From positions 1-64,000 of the forward strand of contig JAFZRT010000015.1 in NCBI GenBank assembly GCA_017619735.1: a DNA stretch of 64,000 nucleotides, read 5' to 3'. Shown piece by piece: positions 1 through 6,827 of this stretch (position 1 is its first letter; every line of letters starts with the position of its first letter). Both the position numbers and the translations under genes were made by a program. The DNA comes from Clostridia bacterium (GTDB lineage: Bacteria > Bacillota > Clostridia > Christensenellales > CAG-138). The notes under the pieces are model-generated. The model searched no databases, was not told the DNA's origin, and worked only from the letters and a program-made list of their open reading frames with translations.

Positions 1-444
1 ATGGCTTCCAATCTTGCGTCGATTGTGCGACTGTTTCCGACATGGAATCTCAGGGAAGCCGACGGGTTATGGTGTGCGGCGTTTGTCTATTATTGCTGCA
101 CGACAGCGGGATTCGAAATCCCGTTCAGACCTGAGGAGTGTAAAACCTGTCATCTGGCTGGATGCCTTGGCTGGGAAGAGTTTGCTTTAGGCGATCGGCG
201 GATCGAATACCATAAAGGGCAGGAAGGCTATGTTCCGGAAGCGGGAGACATCGTGCTCTATGACAGGGTGTTCGAAAACAAAGAGCACGACCATATGGGG
301 ATCGTCCTTGATAAACGGGAGGGTACGATCCTTGTTGCAGAAGGAAATGTGAACAATATATCCGGAATTATCGAGCGCCCTATTGATGAGCATATCCGTG
401 CGTATATTCGAATTCCGGATGGGTATCGGTATAGAGAAGAGTGA
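1..444 (+). CDS. CHAP-domain amidase-like protein, probably 5' truncated by the window edge
   Basis: CHAP-fold proteins are papain-like amidases or peptidases that often cut peptidoglycan. A nucleophile-like Cys25 sits in GLWCAAFVYY, and His98 in DHMGIVLD is followed by EGN at about 114-116, the usual Cys-His-polar order. No signal peptide is visible, but the first codon coincides with base 1, so the N-terminus may lie outside the window. The extra cysteines (CKTCHLAGC, residues 47-55) may bind metal. Its TGA stop lies inside the first rlmD-tail repeat, suggesting it was carried in as cargo. The CHAP assignment is fairly safe; the substrate is unknown. Confidence 0.7.
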   Translation: MASNLASIVRLFPTWNLREADGLWCAAFVYYCCTTAGFEIPFRPEECKTCHLAGCLGWEEFALGDRRIEYHKGQEGYVPEAGDIVLYDRVFENKEHDHMGIVLDKREGTILVAEGNVNNISGIIERPIDEHIRAYIRIPDGYRYREE

Positions 445-595
445 CAAATTTCATTTTATAGATATGTTTCTCCGGGACGGTCATTTCGAGACGGTATGCT
501 TATTGTCCAAACTTCATGAAGCAAAGAATCATATCAACATAAAGGTAGATATGGACGAGCTTGATCTTACAAGTGCGGAAGCTAAGGCAACATAA
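441..595 (+). pseudogene. rlmD/rumA 3'-end fragment, copy R1
   Basis: Read from base 443, the frame gives DKFHFIDMFLRDGHFETVCL, then LSKL and a tail ending DMDELDLTSAEAKAT before TAA. DMF, about 6 residues, H(V/F)ETV and a following LS is the C-terminal signature of 23S rRNA uracil-C5-methyltransferase RlmD/RumA. A DLDELDxTSAESKAT-type tail is one I associate with mobile elements inserted in that gene. There is no start codon with an SD and no catalytic domain, so this is a remnant. It begins GTGACAAATT, as does copy R3 at 2743. Confidence 0.6.
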
Positions 596-641
596 GCTGC
601 CCGGACAGATTTTTGAGTAAACTATAAGGAAGATATTGATT

Positions 642-1526
642 ATGAGAGCTAATATAGATTTTAAGAATTATACTGACAGTGATTATGAGGCCTTGTGCTC
701 TTTTCTGATTGCATTAAATGAGAACGATGACAGGCATATTAACTGGAACTGGGCAAGGCTGGAATGGATGATTGAACATCCTGAATTTGATAAGAGCTTA
801 AAGAATTCCATTGGCCTTTGGACTGTGGATGGCAAAATCGTTGGCGCTGCTATCTACGATATGTATTTTGGCGAAGGCTTTTGTGGAGTACTTCCGGAGT
901 ATAAAGATTTATATAAGGCCGTTCTGGAATATGCCTGCAAAGAGCTTAGGGATGATTCCGGCTTCGGACTGGCAATCTGTGATGAGAATACAGATGAAAT
1001 AGAGATGACAAAGAGTCTTGGATTTACACCTTCGGACCTGGATGAGACCATCATGGAAAGGAGTCTTTCTGATTCGCTTGAAGCAAAACTCCCGGATGGC
1101 CTTAAGCTCTTTTATCCGGATCCTGTGAAGGATGCTTATGACCTTCAATGGCTTTTCTGGCAGGGATTTGATCATGGTGATGATAAAGCTGAATTTGAGC
1201 GTGAAGAGGAGATTGTCCCAAGGGTCAGGAAGCATTTTAATAAGGACTTAGGTGTTGCAGCAGTAAATGAAAAGGGAGAAATGGTGGCCTGTTGTCTGCT
1301 CTGGTATATGGCAGGGACTGATTATGTTTATGTTGAGCCTGTCTGTACTATACCGGCATACAGAGGGAAGGGCATTGCAAAAGCTTTGATATTTGAGGCG
1401 TTTCGCAGAGCCAAAAAGCTTGGAGCAACCAGGGCCTACGTGATTTCCAATATGGAATTCTATGAGAGGCTTGGCTTCAGGAAGAAACATCATTATTCAT
1501 TTTATTTTTGGAAGGATGGCGAGTAA
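642..1526 (+). CDS. GNAT family N-acetyltransferase, about 294 aa
   Basis: Transfers an acetyl group from acetyl-CoA to an unknown amine. The C-terminal half holds the clear GNAT core: VEPVCTIPAYRGKGIAKAL (acetyl-CoA pyrophosphate loop R-G-K-G-I-A) and FYERLGFRK near the end. The N-terminal 130 residues look like a second, degenerate GNAT fold (WTVDGKIVGAAIYD). I chose ATG 642 because AAGGAAG at 626-632 is well spaced from it; a TTG at 636 is too close. Base use is distinctly AT-rich compared with the rest of the window, fitting recent acquisition. It lies between rlmD-tail copies R1 and R2. Confidence 0.8.
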   Translation: MRANIDFKNYTDSDYEALCSFLIALNENDDRHINWNWARLEWMIEHPEFDKSLKNSIGLWTVDGKIVGAAIYDMYFGEGFCGVLPEYKDLYKAVLEYACKELRDDSGFGLAICDENTDEIEMTKSLGFTPSDLDETIMERSLSDSLEAKLPDGLKLFYPDPVKDAYDLQWLFWQGFDHGDDKAEFEREEEIVPRVRKHFNKDLGVAAVNEKGEMVACCLLWYMAGTDYVYVEPVCTIPAYRGKGIAKALIFEAFRRAKKLGATRAYVISNMEFYERLGFRKKHHYSFYFWKDGE

Positions 1527-1534
1527 GAAGATAC

Positions 1535-1687
1535 ATGATAAAAATAGAGACAAAAAGGCTACTCCTGTATCCGATATCAGATGAGGAAATGCAGAAAGTT
1601 ATAGATGACGAGAAAGATCCGGATATGAAAAAGGCATATTCCGAGATGCTTCAAGGCTGCCTTGATAACCCGGAAGACAGAGTATGG
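1535..1687 (+). pseudogene. Truncated GNAT acetyltransferase (first 51 residues only)
   Basis: ATG 1535 opens MIKIETKRLLLYPISDEEMQ, the typical first strand and helix of a GNAT protein, and continues to EDRVW. Intact relatives normally carry on with a W-x-I strand and the acetyl-CoA site. Here the frame runs straight into repeat R2 at base 1688 and terminates out of family at about 1807. The acetyl-CoA binding loop is missing, so the protein cannot be active as GNAT. The junction coincides with the first base of the R2/R3 identity block, which points to recombination at the repeat. Confidence 0.75.
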
Positions 1688-1812
1688 TTGCCGATATGTT
1701 CCTTCTTGAGCATTATGTGGATACGGTATGCTGCTTGTACCGCCAAAAGAAGGACTTCATTTCAGTGCCGTACGAGCCGCAGGATACGGACTATCTGCAA
1801 CAGCTGAAATAA
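1688..1812 (+). pseudogene. rlmD/rumA 3'-end-like fragment, copy R2
   Basis: Frame from 1690 reads ADMFLLEHYVDTVCCLYRQK, then KDFISVPYEPQDTDYLQQLK and TAA. It shares the DMF...H-x-(E/D)-T-V-C layout of copy R1. Bases 1688-1761 match 2758-2831 at 72 of 74 positions (differences at 1746 and 1752). It has no start codon of its own. The tail after 1761 differs completely from R3, so only the core is conserved. Confidence 0.6.
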
Positions 1813-1843
1813 GATTGACAAATCGCAATTTGTGAGGAAGAAA

Positions 1844-2728
1844 ATGAACATGAAATATGAGATCAAGCCATTAACCGAGGAAGAGGAAACCTTCATCGAA
1901 GAAAAGATCAATGTATATGGCGATTCAATGGCGCCATCGGAACCTCACACAGAGGAAGAACAGCTTGTTTTCAAAGTGGAGGATGAAGATAAAAATGTCA
2001 TCGGCGGCTGCATCGTGAACATTCATGCATGGGGCAGGGCGGTGCTTGCCGAGCTTTGGGTGGACGGTCAGTATCGCCATCACGGCCTCGGCTCTATGCT
2101 GATTCGCGCGGCTGAAAACGCCGCCAGAGAAAAAAACTGCTATTATTTGTGCCTCGGAACCACAGATTTTCAGGCAAGACCCCTTTACGAAAAACACGGA
2201 TTCCATGTGTTTACCATCAACAAGGACATCCCTATGGGGCATGTTAGCTGGTCCCTATCGAAACGACTGGACAAAGATATACCAGACTACCTACCGACAA
2301 ACAACACCGCTGCAGAACATTATCAGGTCAAGGCCGGCACCAAAGAAGACACCAGGATCATCGACAAGGGGCTCGATGAGTTTTGTGAGGAGGTCGTGCC
2401 TGACAAGCACGAATATATCACGCTCAGCAAAAAGCTCATTGATGCGGACGGAAATCTGATTGCTGCTGTGATTTGCGGGATTGACGAAGACGACACTGCC
2501 TTTGTCGACGGTATCTGGGTAGAGGAACGGTATCGCAGGCAGGGTATCGGTTCTTGGCTTTTCAGTGAAACAGAGCGCGAAGCGAAGGAAAAAGGCGCCT
2601 ACGTAATTCTGTCCTATTGCTGCGACTGGGTATCCGCTTTCTTCTTCCAAAACGGGTTTACACCAAGAGGCAAGCTTGAGAATTATCCCAAAGGGCACAC
2701 GGCCTATGAGTTGGAGAAGCGGATCTGA
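1844..2728 (+). CDS. Tandem double-GNAT acetyltransferase
   Basis: Two GNAT domains lie in one chain. The first (about residues 1-150) has ELWVDGQYRHHGLGSMLI and PLYEKHGFHVF. The second (about 160-294) has GIWVEERYRRQGIGSWLF and AFFFQNGFTPRGK. Each has the R/Q-x-x-G-x-G/A acetyl-CoA loop, so both may bind cofactor. The start is ambiguous: ATG 1844 and ATG 1850 both lie behind GAGGAAG at 1834-1840, and an upstream GTG 1832 overlaps that SD. It is flanked by rlmD-tail copies R2 and R3. The substrate is unknown; duplicated GNATs include antibiotic and polyamine acetylators, but nothing here decides. Confidence 0.82.
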   Translation: MNMKYEIKPLTEEEETFIEEKINVYGDSMAPSEPHTEEEQLVFKVEDEDKNVIGGCIVNIHAWGRAVLAELWVDGQYRHHGLGSMLIRAAENAAREKNCYYLCLGTTDFQARPLYEKHGFHVFTINKDIPMGHVSWSLSKRLDKDIPDYLPTNNTAAEHYQVKAGTKEDTRIIDKGLDEFCEEVVPDKHEYITLSKKLIDADGNLIAAVICGIDEDDTAFVDGIWVEERYRRQGIGSWLFSETEREAKEKGAYVILSYCCDWVSAFFFQNGFTPRGKLENYPKGHTAYELEKRI

Positions 2729-2742
2729 AGGGAACGTCCTGT

Positions 2743-2843
2743 GTGACAAATTCCAGCTTGCCGATATGTTCCTTCTTGAGCATTATGTGGATACGGTATG
2801 CTGCTTGTACCGCCAGAAGAATGACTTCATTACTAGACTCTAA
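2743..2843 (+). pseudogene. rlmD/rumA 3'-end-like fragment, copy R3
   Basis: Frame from 2745 reads DKFQLADMFLLEHYVDTVCC, then LYRQKNDFITRL and TAA. The start GTGACAAATT matches copy R1 at 441. Bases 2758-2831 are almost identical to copy R2. It fills the whole gap between two GNAT genes. It is a non-functional remnant. Confidence 0.6.
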
Positions 2844-2857
2844 TTTGCGGGGGAACT

Positions 2858-3343
2858 ATGGAAACGATCAGGAACGGTATCATGGATGCAGACAGAACTG
2901 CTTTGATCAGAAAAGCAACCGCAGACGATCTATCCCGTATTGCAGAAATACATGTTTTTAACTACCGTCTGTATTTTTATCCTATATTCAAATCGGATGA
3001 ATATTACTTTAATGAACTTGGCGTTCCCTCTCTGATGAATGAGTATGGAGCCGGTCTTGACGACCTGTATGTTTATGATGACGGAGCAGTCAAAGGTTTT
3101 ATCAAGATCGAGGGAACATATATATCAAGGCTGTTCGTGGAGCCTGTTCTTCAAAATGCATCGATCGGTTCTCAACTGTTGGAATATGCAGTAAAGAAAC
3201 ATGATGCGGATCATCTCTGGGCTCTTGAAAAGAATGTAAATGCTATACGTTTTTACGAAAGACATGGGTTTACAGCAACCGGAGAGAAAAAGCGTGAAGA
3301 TGGGACCGAAGAGTATCTTGTAATGTTACGCAGAAGGATATAA
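2858..3343 (+). CDS. GNAT family N-acetyltransferase, 161 aa
   Basis: A single compact GNAT domain: IRKATADDLSRIAEIH at the N-terminus, ISRLFVEPVLQNASIGSQLL as acetyl-CoA strand and loop, and AIRFYERHGFTATGEKKRED as the C-terminal signature. The loop is Q-N-A-S-I-G rather than the common R-G-x-G-x-G/A, which is still seen in active members. ATG 2858 follows GGGGGAAC. It ends 1 nt before the next gene, so the two are probably cotranscribed. Its low GC resembles the genes upstream, not those downstream. Confidence 0.85.
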   Translation: METIRNGIMDADRTALIRKATADDLSRIAEIHVFNYRLYFYPIFKSDEYYFNELGVPSLMNEYGAGLDDLYVYDDGAVKGFIKIEGTYISRLFVEPVLQNASIGSQLLEYAVKKHDADHLWALEKNVNAIRFYERHGFTATGEKKREDGTEEYLVMLRRRI

Positions 3344-3344
3344 A

Positions 3345-3791
3345 ATGACGGAACTGAATAATATAACGGAGGAAAACTTCCTCGAAGCGTTCGGCCTTAA
3401 GCTGGCTCCGGGTCAGGAGACTTTCGTTTCCCATCCGATAAGGAGTCTTGCGCAGGCATACGTTTACCGGGATCAATGCCGGCCATTCGGCATATACGCC
3501 GACGGCAAAATGGTCGGGTACGTCATGGTCATCTATGATCACGATATACCCGAATACGATATTTGGCACATGATGATCGATGCGGAAATGCAGGGCAAAG
3601 GATACGGCAGCGACGCGCTCGACCGCGTTATTGAGTTTATCAGGACAAAGCCGTTCGGCGATTCCGATCGCGTTGCTCTGACCTGCGGCAAAACAAACGC
3701 CGCCGCAAGGAAGCTTTACGAAAGAAAGGGCTTCCGTGCGACGGGCGTCGAAGACGACGACGAAATTGAAATGGCTATGCATCTGTCATAG
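3345..3791 (+). CDS. GNAT acetyltransferase, diamine/spermidine type
   Basis: 148 residues. Strand IWHMMIDAEMQGKGYGSDAL carries the acetyl-CoA loop Q-G-K-G-Y-G, and AARKLYERKGFRATG is the closing signature. The overall pattern (FGIYADGKMVGYVMV, YDIWHMMID) resembles the BltD/PaiA-like diamine acetyltransferases of Bacillota, so a polyamine substrate is a reasonable guess. The preceding stop is 1 nt away, with no obvious strong SD, suggesting translational coupling. GC content rises sharply from this gene on. Confidence 0.82.
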   Translation: MTELNNITEENFLEAFGLKLAPGQETFVSHPIRSLAQAYVYRDQCRPFGIYADGKMVGYVMVIYDHDIPEYDIWHMMIDAEMQGKGYGSDALDRVIEFIRTKPFGDSDRVALTCGKTNAAARKLYERKGFRATGVEDDDEIEMAMHLS

Positions 3792-3824
3792 ACGTTACCA
3801 TAAAGAAAGGAACAGTCACTCGAT

Positions 3825-4247
3825 ATGAAAGAATGTTATTATGTCTGCAGCGAGGATGCTCCGGGAGCCGAGGAGTTTTCTCTCAACGGATCGAAAGGGA
3901 AAAGCTCGATATGGCTTACAAAGCGCGAATGCCCCGAAGAGCTTTTCTCCGATATCTGCTCCGATGTCAAGGATTGGATCATCGAAGAGATATACACCGA
4001 GGATGACGATCACGGGGACGCGTTCCGATATTTCGACCGCAATGAGATAACCCATCCCGTTTCGGCGGAAAACGCGATAGTCAAGGACGGGCGTTTTATC
4101 GGTGCGGTTTTCCGCAACAGGGCGCGCGGCTCTCTGATGCCCGTACTTATCGGAGATGATTACTTTTCCGGCAGTACCGAACGCTTGAGCGAGACTCACG
4201 AACTTGTAAAACAGACGAGAGCCCGTTTGGTGCGCAGGGCCGATTGA
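3825..4247 (+). CDS. Hypothetical acidic protein, 140 aa
   Basis: I do not recognise a family. The product is soluble, with no signal or membrane segment. It is rich in acidic residues in the middle (IIEEIYTEDDDHGDAF) and basic at the end (VKQTRARLVRRAD). ATG 3825 is preceded by AAAGGAAC at 3807-3814, a usable SD. Its last 4 nt overlap the TTG start of the following GNAT gene, so the two are likely translated together. It may be a substrate, partner or immunity-type companion of its acetyltransferase neighbours, but the sequence gives no proof. Confidence 0.6.
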   Translation: MKECYYVCSEDAPGAEEFSLNGSKGKSSIWLTKRECPEELFSDICSDVKDWIIEEIYTEDDDHGDAFRYFDRNEITHPVSAENAIVKDGRFIGAVFRNRARGSLMPVLIGDDYFSGSTERLSETHELVKQTRARLVRRAD

Positions 4248-4720
4248 TCAACGTTATATCTTGTAATGGCAAAATGGATTTTCTCAACACCGAAGGCCTC
4301 GAAACAGAGGAAATAAAGCTAGTATTGAAAAGGACTGCCGACGGCGATCCGAAAAGGAACCGGGTGCCGGCATACTATTTCGATATCTGCGGCAAAGGCG
4401 GTGAACGAATGGGCTCGTGCGACCTGCGTATCGGGTACACGGAGGGCCTCTATTACGGCGGCCATATCGGGTATTCTGTCGACGAAGCGTACCGGGGCCG
4501 TCACTATGCCGCCAAGGCGTGCAGACTGCTTTTCGAGCTTGCGCGGATGCACGGCATGGAGTATCTGTACATCACTTGCAATCCTGCGAACACGGCGTCA
4601 AGGAAGACCTGCGAATATCTCGGCGGACAACTCGTCGAGATAGCCGAGCTGCCCGAAGACAACGATATGCGCGTCAACGACGGCGAGACGCACGAATGCA
4701 TCTTCAGATTCGATCTGTAA
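4244..4720 (+). CDS. GNAT acetyltransferase, RimJ-like group
   Basis: The pattern is LETEEIKLVLKRT, then GGHIGYSVDEAYRGRHYAAK, then LYITCNPANTASRKTCEYLG. This is typical of the RimJ/RimL-like acetyltransferase_3 group, which acetylates protein N-termini or small amines. The loop R-G-R-H-Y-A-A is intact. The chosen start, TTG 4244, overlaps the previous TGA and is backed by AGGG upstream. ATG 4274 is an in-frame alternative that would begin MDFLNTEGLETE, closer to family length, but it has no SD. Ten bases separate it from the Nudix gene that follows. Confidence 0.78.
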   Translation: MINVISCNGKMDFLNTEGLETEEIKLVLKRTADGDPKRNRVPAYYFDICGKGGERMGSCDLRIGYTEGLYYGGHIGYSVDEAYRGRHYAAKACRLLFELARMHGMEYLYITCNPANTASRKTCEYLGGQLVEIAELPEDNDMRVNDGETHECIFRFDL

Positions 4721-4730
4721 AGGAGCGAAA

Positions 4731-5831
4731 ATGGACCGAAGCGAAATAAGCATAAACCTGACAGATACCGAATGGCCGTATACCTATACCGATCATGACC
4801 GGCAGATAGTCAGGGCGATCGTATTCGACGATAACGGACTTTTCTATTTTGTCAGGGCCGTAAGGAACGACGAGTTCGGGAACGCGACGCTGATAGAGAC
4901 CTCCGGCGGAGGCGTGGAACAGGGCGAGGAGCTCGATTCCGCCATACGCAGGGAACTGCGCGAGGAACTCGGCGTAGATGTCGATATTGTTTGCAGGATA
5001 GGCACAGTCAGCGATTATTACAACCTCATCCACAGGCACAATATCAATCATTATTACCTCTGCCGCGTCAAGTCCTTCGGCGATAAGCATCTGACGGAGG
5101 ATGAGATCGAGGCCTTCCATCTGTCGACGCTGAAGTTGGGTTTCGAGGAAGCCGTCGCGGAATACAAGCTGCGCTCGGATACGCATTTGGGAAAGCTCAT
5201 AATGAACCGCGAGCTGCCGGTGCTTATGCGCGCGAAGGTGCTGCTCGACGACATGAGAGACGACGGATTGAAGTGGGAAACGACCTCAACGGAAAAACTG
5301 CTGCATACCCGCGTCTTCGACGTGCTGCAGCAGTCCGAAACTTCCGCCACGGGGATCAGCGGCGATTACATAGCGCTCGACGCTCCGGACTGCGTTGTCA
5401 TTGTGCCCGAATACTGCGGATCCTTCATCATGGTTCGTCAGTGGAGGCACGGCGAGGGGCGTATCACGCTTGAGTTCCCTGGCGGAGTTGTCGGCCGCGG
5501 CGAGGATCCGCGCCTGTCGGCAGAACGTGAGCTTTTGGAGGAGACAGGCTTCCGTGCGGGCAGTCTGGAGCTTATCGGCACATGCAGTCCGAATCCGGCC
5601 CTGTTCAGGAGCCGGCTGTTCTTCTACCTTGCATCGGATCTTGAACCCACAGGCGAACAGCATCTCGACGAGGACGAGCTCATCAACTGCAGGATAATGC
5701 CCATAAAGGATGTAGTGGGCTCATTCGGAACGGATGAAATGACCCATGCTTTTACCGGAACGGCTCTGGCGTTCTATCTGCGGCGCAAAGCTATGATAAC
5801 GGATCAAGACGAAAGAGAGGAACTTGAATGA
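4731..5831 (+). CDS. Double-Nudix hydrolase
   Basis: Two complete Nudix domains in 366 residues. The first box begins GGVEQGEEL and ends RELREELGV (about 65-88). The second begins GGVVGRGED and ends RELLEETGF (about 247-270). Each has the G-x5-E-x7-R-E-x2-E-E-x-G metal-binding layout. The second domain, with CVVIVPEYCGSFIMVRQWRH, resembles ADP-ribose/ADP-sugar pyrophosphatases; the first resembles small general Nudix proteins. Fusion could couple two sanitising reactions. AAAGGAG lies just upstream of ATG 4731. It ends shortly before ATG 5833 of msrA-GNAT, likely one transcript. Confidence 0.85.
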   Translation: MDRSEISINLTDTEWPYTYTDHDRQIVRAIVFDDNGLFYFVRAVRNDEFGNATLIETSGGGVEQGEELDSAIRRELREELGVDVDIVCRIGTVSDYYNLIHRHNINHYYLCRVKSFGDKHLTEDEIEAFHLSTLKLGFEEAVAEYKLRSDTHLGKLIMNRELPVLMRAKVLLDDMRDDGLKWETTSTEKLLHTRVFDVLQQSETSATGISGDYIALDAPDCVVIVPEYCGSFIMVRQWRHGEGRITLEFPGGVVGRGEDPRLSAERELLEETGFRAGSLELIGTCSPNPALFRSRLFFYLASDLEPTGEQHLDEDELINCRIMPIKDVVGSFGTDEMTHAFTGTALAFYLRRKAMITDQDEREELE

Positions 5832-5832
5832 T

Positions 5833-6777
5833 ATGAAAACCATCTATCTTGCAGGCGGATGCTTCTGGGGAGTGCAGCGCTTTTTCGATCAGTTCGACGG
5901 AGTGCTCAACACCATGCCCGGCTACGCGAATGGCCCGACGGACAAGACGGATTACCGATCGGTCTGCGGCAGCAGCGGGCACGCGGAGACTGTTCGCATA
6001 GATTACGACGAGCGGGTAATAAGCACAGGCGAACTGCTCGATCGATTCTTCATGATAATCGATCCGACCTCGGTCAACAAGCAGGGCGGCGACGAGGGCA
6101 TACAGTACCGCACAGGCATCTATTACACGGATGACGAACTGCTTCCTGATATCCGTGCAGCATACGAAAAGGAAGCCGCGAAGCACGACGAGCCCCTTGC
6201 GGTAGAGTTGGAGCCCCTCGAGAACTTCTGCGACGCGGAGGAATACCACAGGAAATACCTTGTGAAGAATCCCGGCGGGTACTGCCATATCCCCTTTGCC
6301 ATGCTTAATATCAATAAAAAGAACGAGCACGGGATAATCAGCATAAAGGAGCATCCCGGCATGAAGGAAGCCGCCGCGAACTGGTTCCACGAAAAATGGG
6401 GCGTCCCGACGGAAGCATACCTCGAGAGCATGGACGAGTGCATATCCGGCTCCTCCCCCGTCCCTCAATGGTACGTCGCAATGGACGGTGAAAGGATAGT
6501 CGGCGGCCTCGGCGTGATAGAGAACGATTTTCACGACAGAAAGGATCTCACGCCGAACGTCTGCGCCGTCTATACGGAGGAGGACATGCGCTGCCGCGGG
6601 ATCGCCGGCGCTTTGCTTAACTTCGTCTGCGCCGATATGGCCGAAAGAGGTATCGGTACACTTTACCTTTTGACGGACCACGACTCGTTCTACGAGCGGT
6701 ACGGATGGGAGTTTTACTGCATGGCGCAGGGCGACGGCGAGGATACCCCGTCAAGGATGTACATACACAGGATGTGA
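5833..6777 (+). CDS. msrA: Peptide methionine-S-sulfoxide reductase MsrA fused to a GNAT domain
   Basis: Residues 1-155 are MsrA: LAGGCFWGVQRFF contains the catalytic Cys in GCFW, and GHAETVRIDYD, DPTSVNKQGGDEGIQYRTG and AEEYHRKYL complete the family pattern. It reduces methionine-S-sulfoxide in oxidised proteins. Residues from about 170 form a GNAT domain (QWYVAMDGERIVGGLGVIE, MRCRGIAGALL, DSFYERYGWEF). I placed the start at ATG 5833 because GAGAGG at 5816-5821 is well spaced; TTG 5824 is too close. No MsrB is in the window. The fusion partner suggests repair plus acetylation of the same or related targets, which is inference. Confidence 0.85.
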   Translation: MKTIYLAGGCFWGVQRFFDQFDGVLNTMPGYANGPTDKTDYRSVCGSSGHAETVRIDYDERVISTGELLDRFFMIIDPTSVNKQGGDEGIQYRTGIYYTDDELLPDIRAAYEKEAAKHDEPLAVELEPLENFCDAEEYHRKYLVKNPGGYCHIPFAMLNINKKNEHGIISIKEHPGMKEAAANWFHEKWGVPTEAYLESMDECISGSSPVPQWYVAMDGERIVGGLGVIENDFHDRKDLTPNVCAVYTEEDMRCRGIAGALLNFVCADMAERGIGTLYLLTDHDSFYERYGWEFYCMAQGDGEDTPSRMYIHRM

Positions 6778-6783
6778 CACAGC

Positions 6784-6820
6784 GAAAAAGGCCCGGAGCT
6801 CAAGCCCCGGGCCCTTTATT
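6784..6820. terminator. Bidirectional rho-independent terminator
   Basis: GGCCCGG at 6790-6796 pairs with CCGGGCC at 6807-6813. The tail is CTTTATT on the plus strand and a run of Ts on the minus strand. It sits between the convergent msrA-GNAT and GH13 genes and serves both. Confidence 0.85.
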
Positions 6821-6827
6821 ATGCGGA

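Noticed and set aside
441-2843. Integron attC sites between the GNAT genes
   Set aside because: The repeats encode an RlmD-like tail and do not form the paired R and L boxes of attC. No integron integrase is seen.
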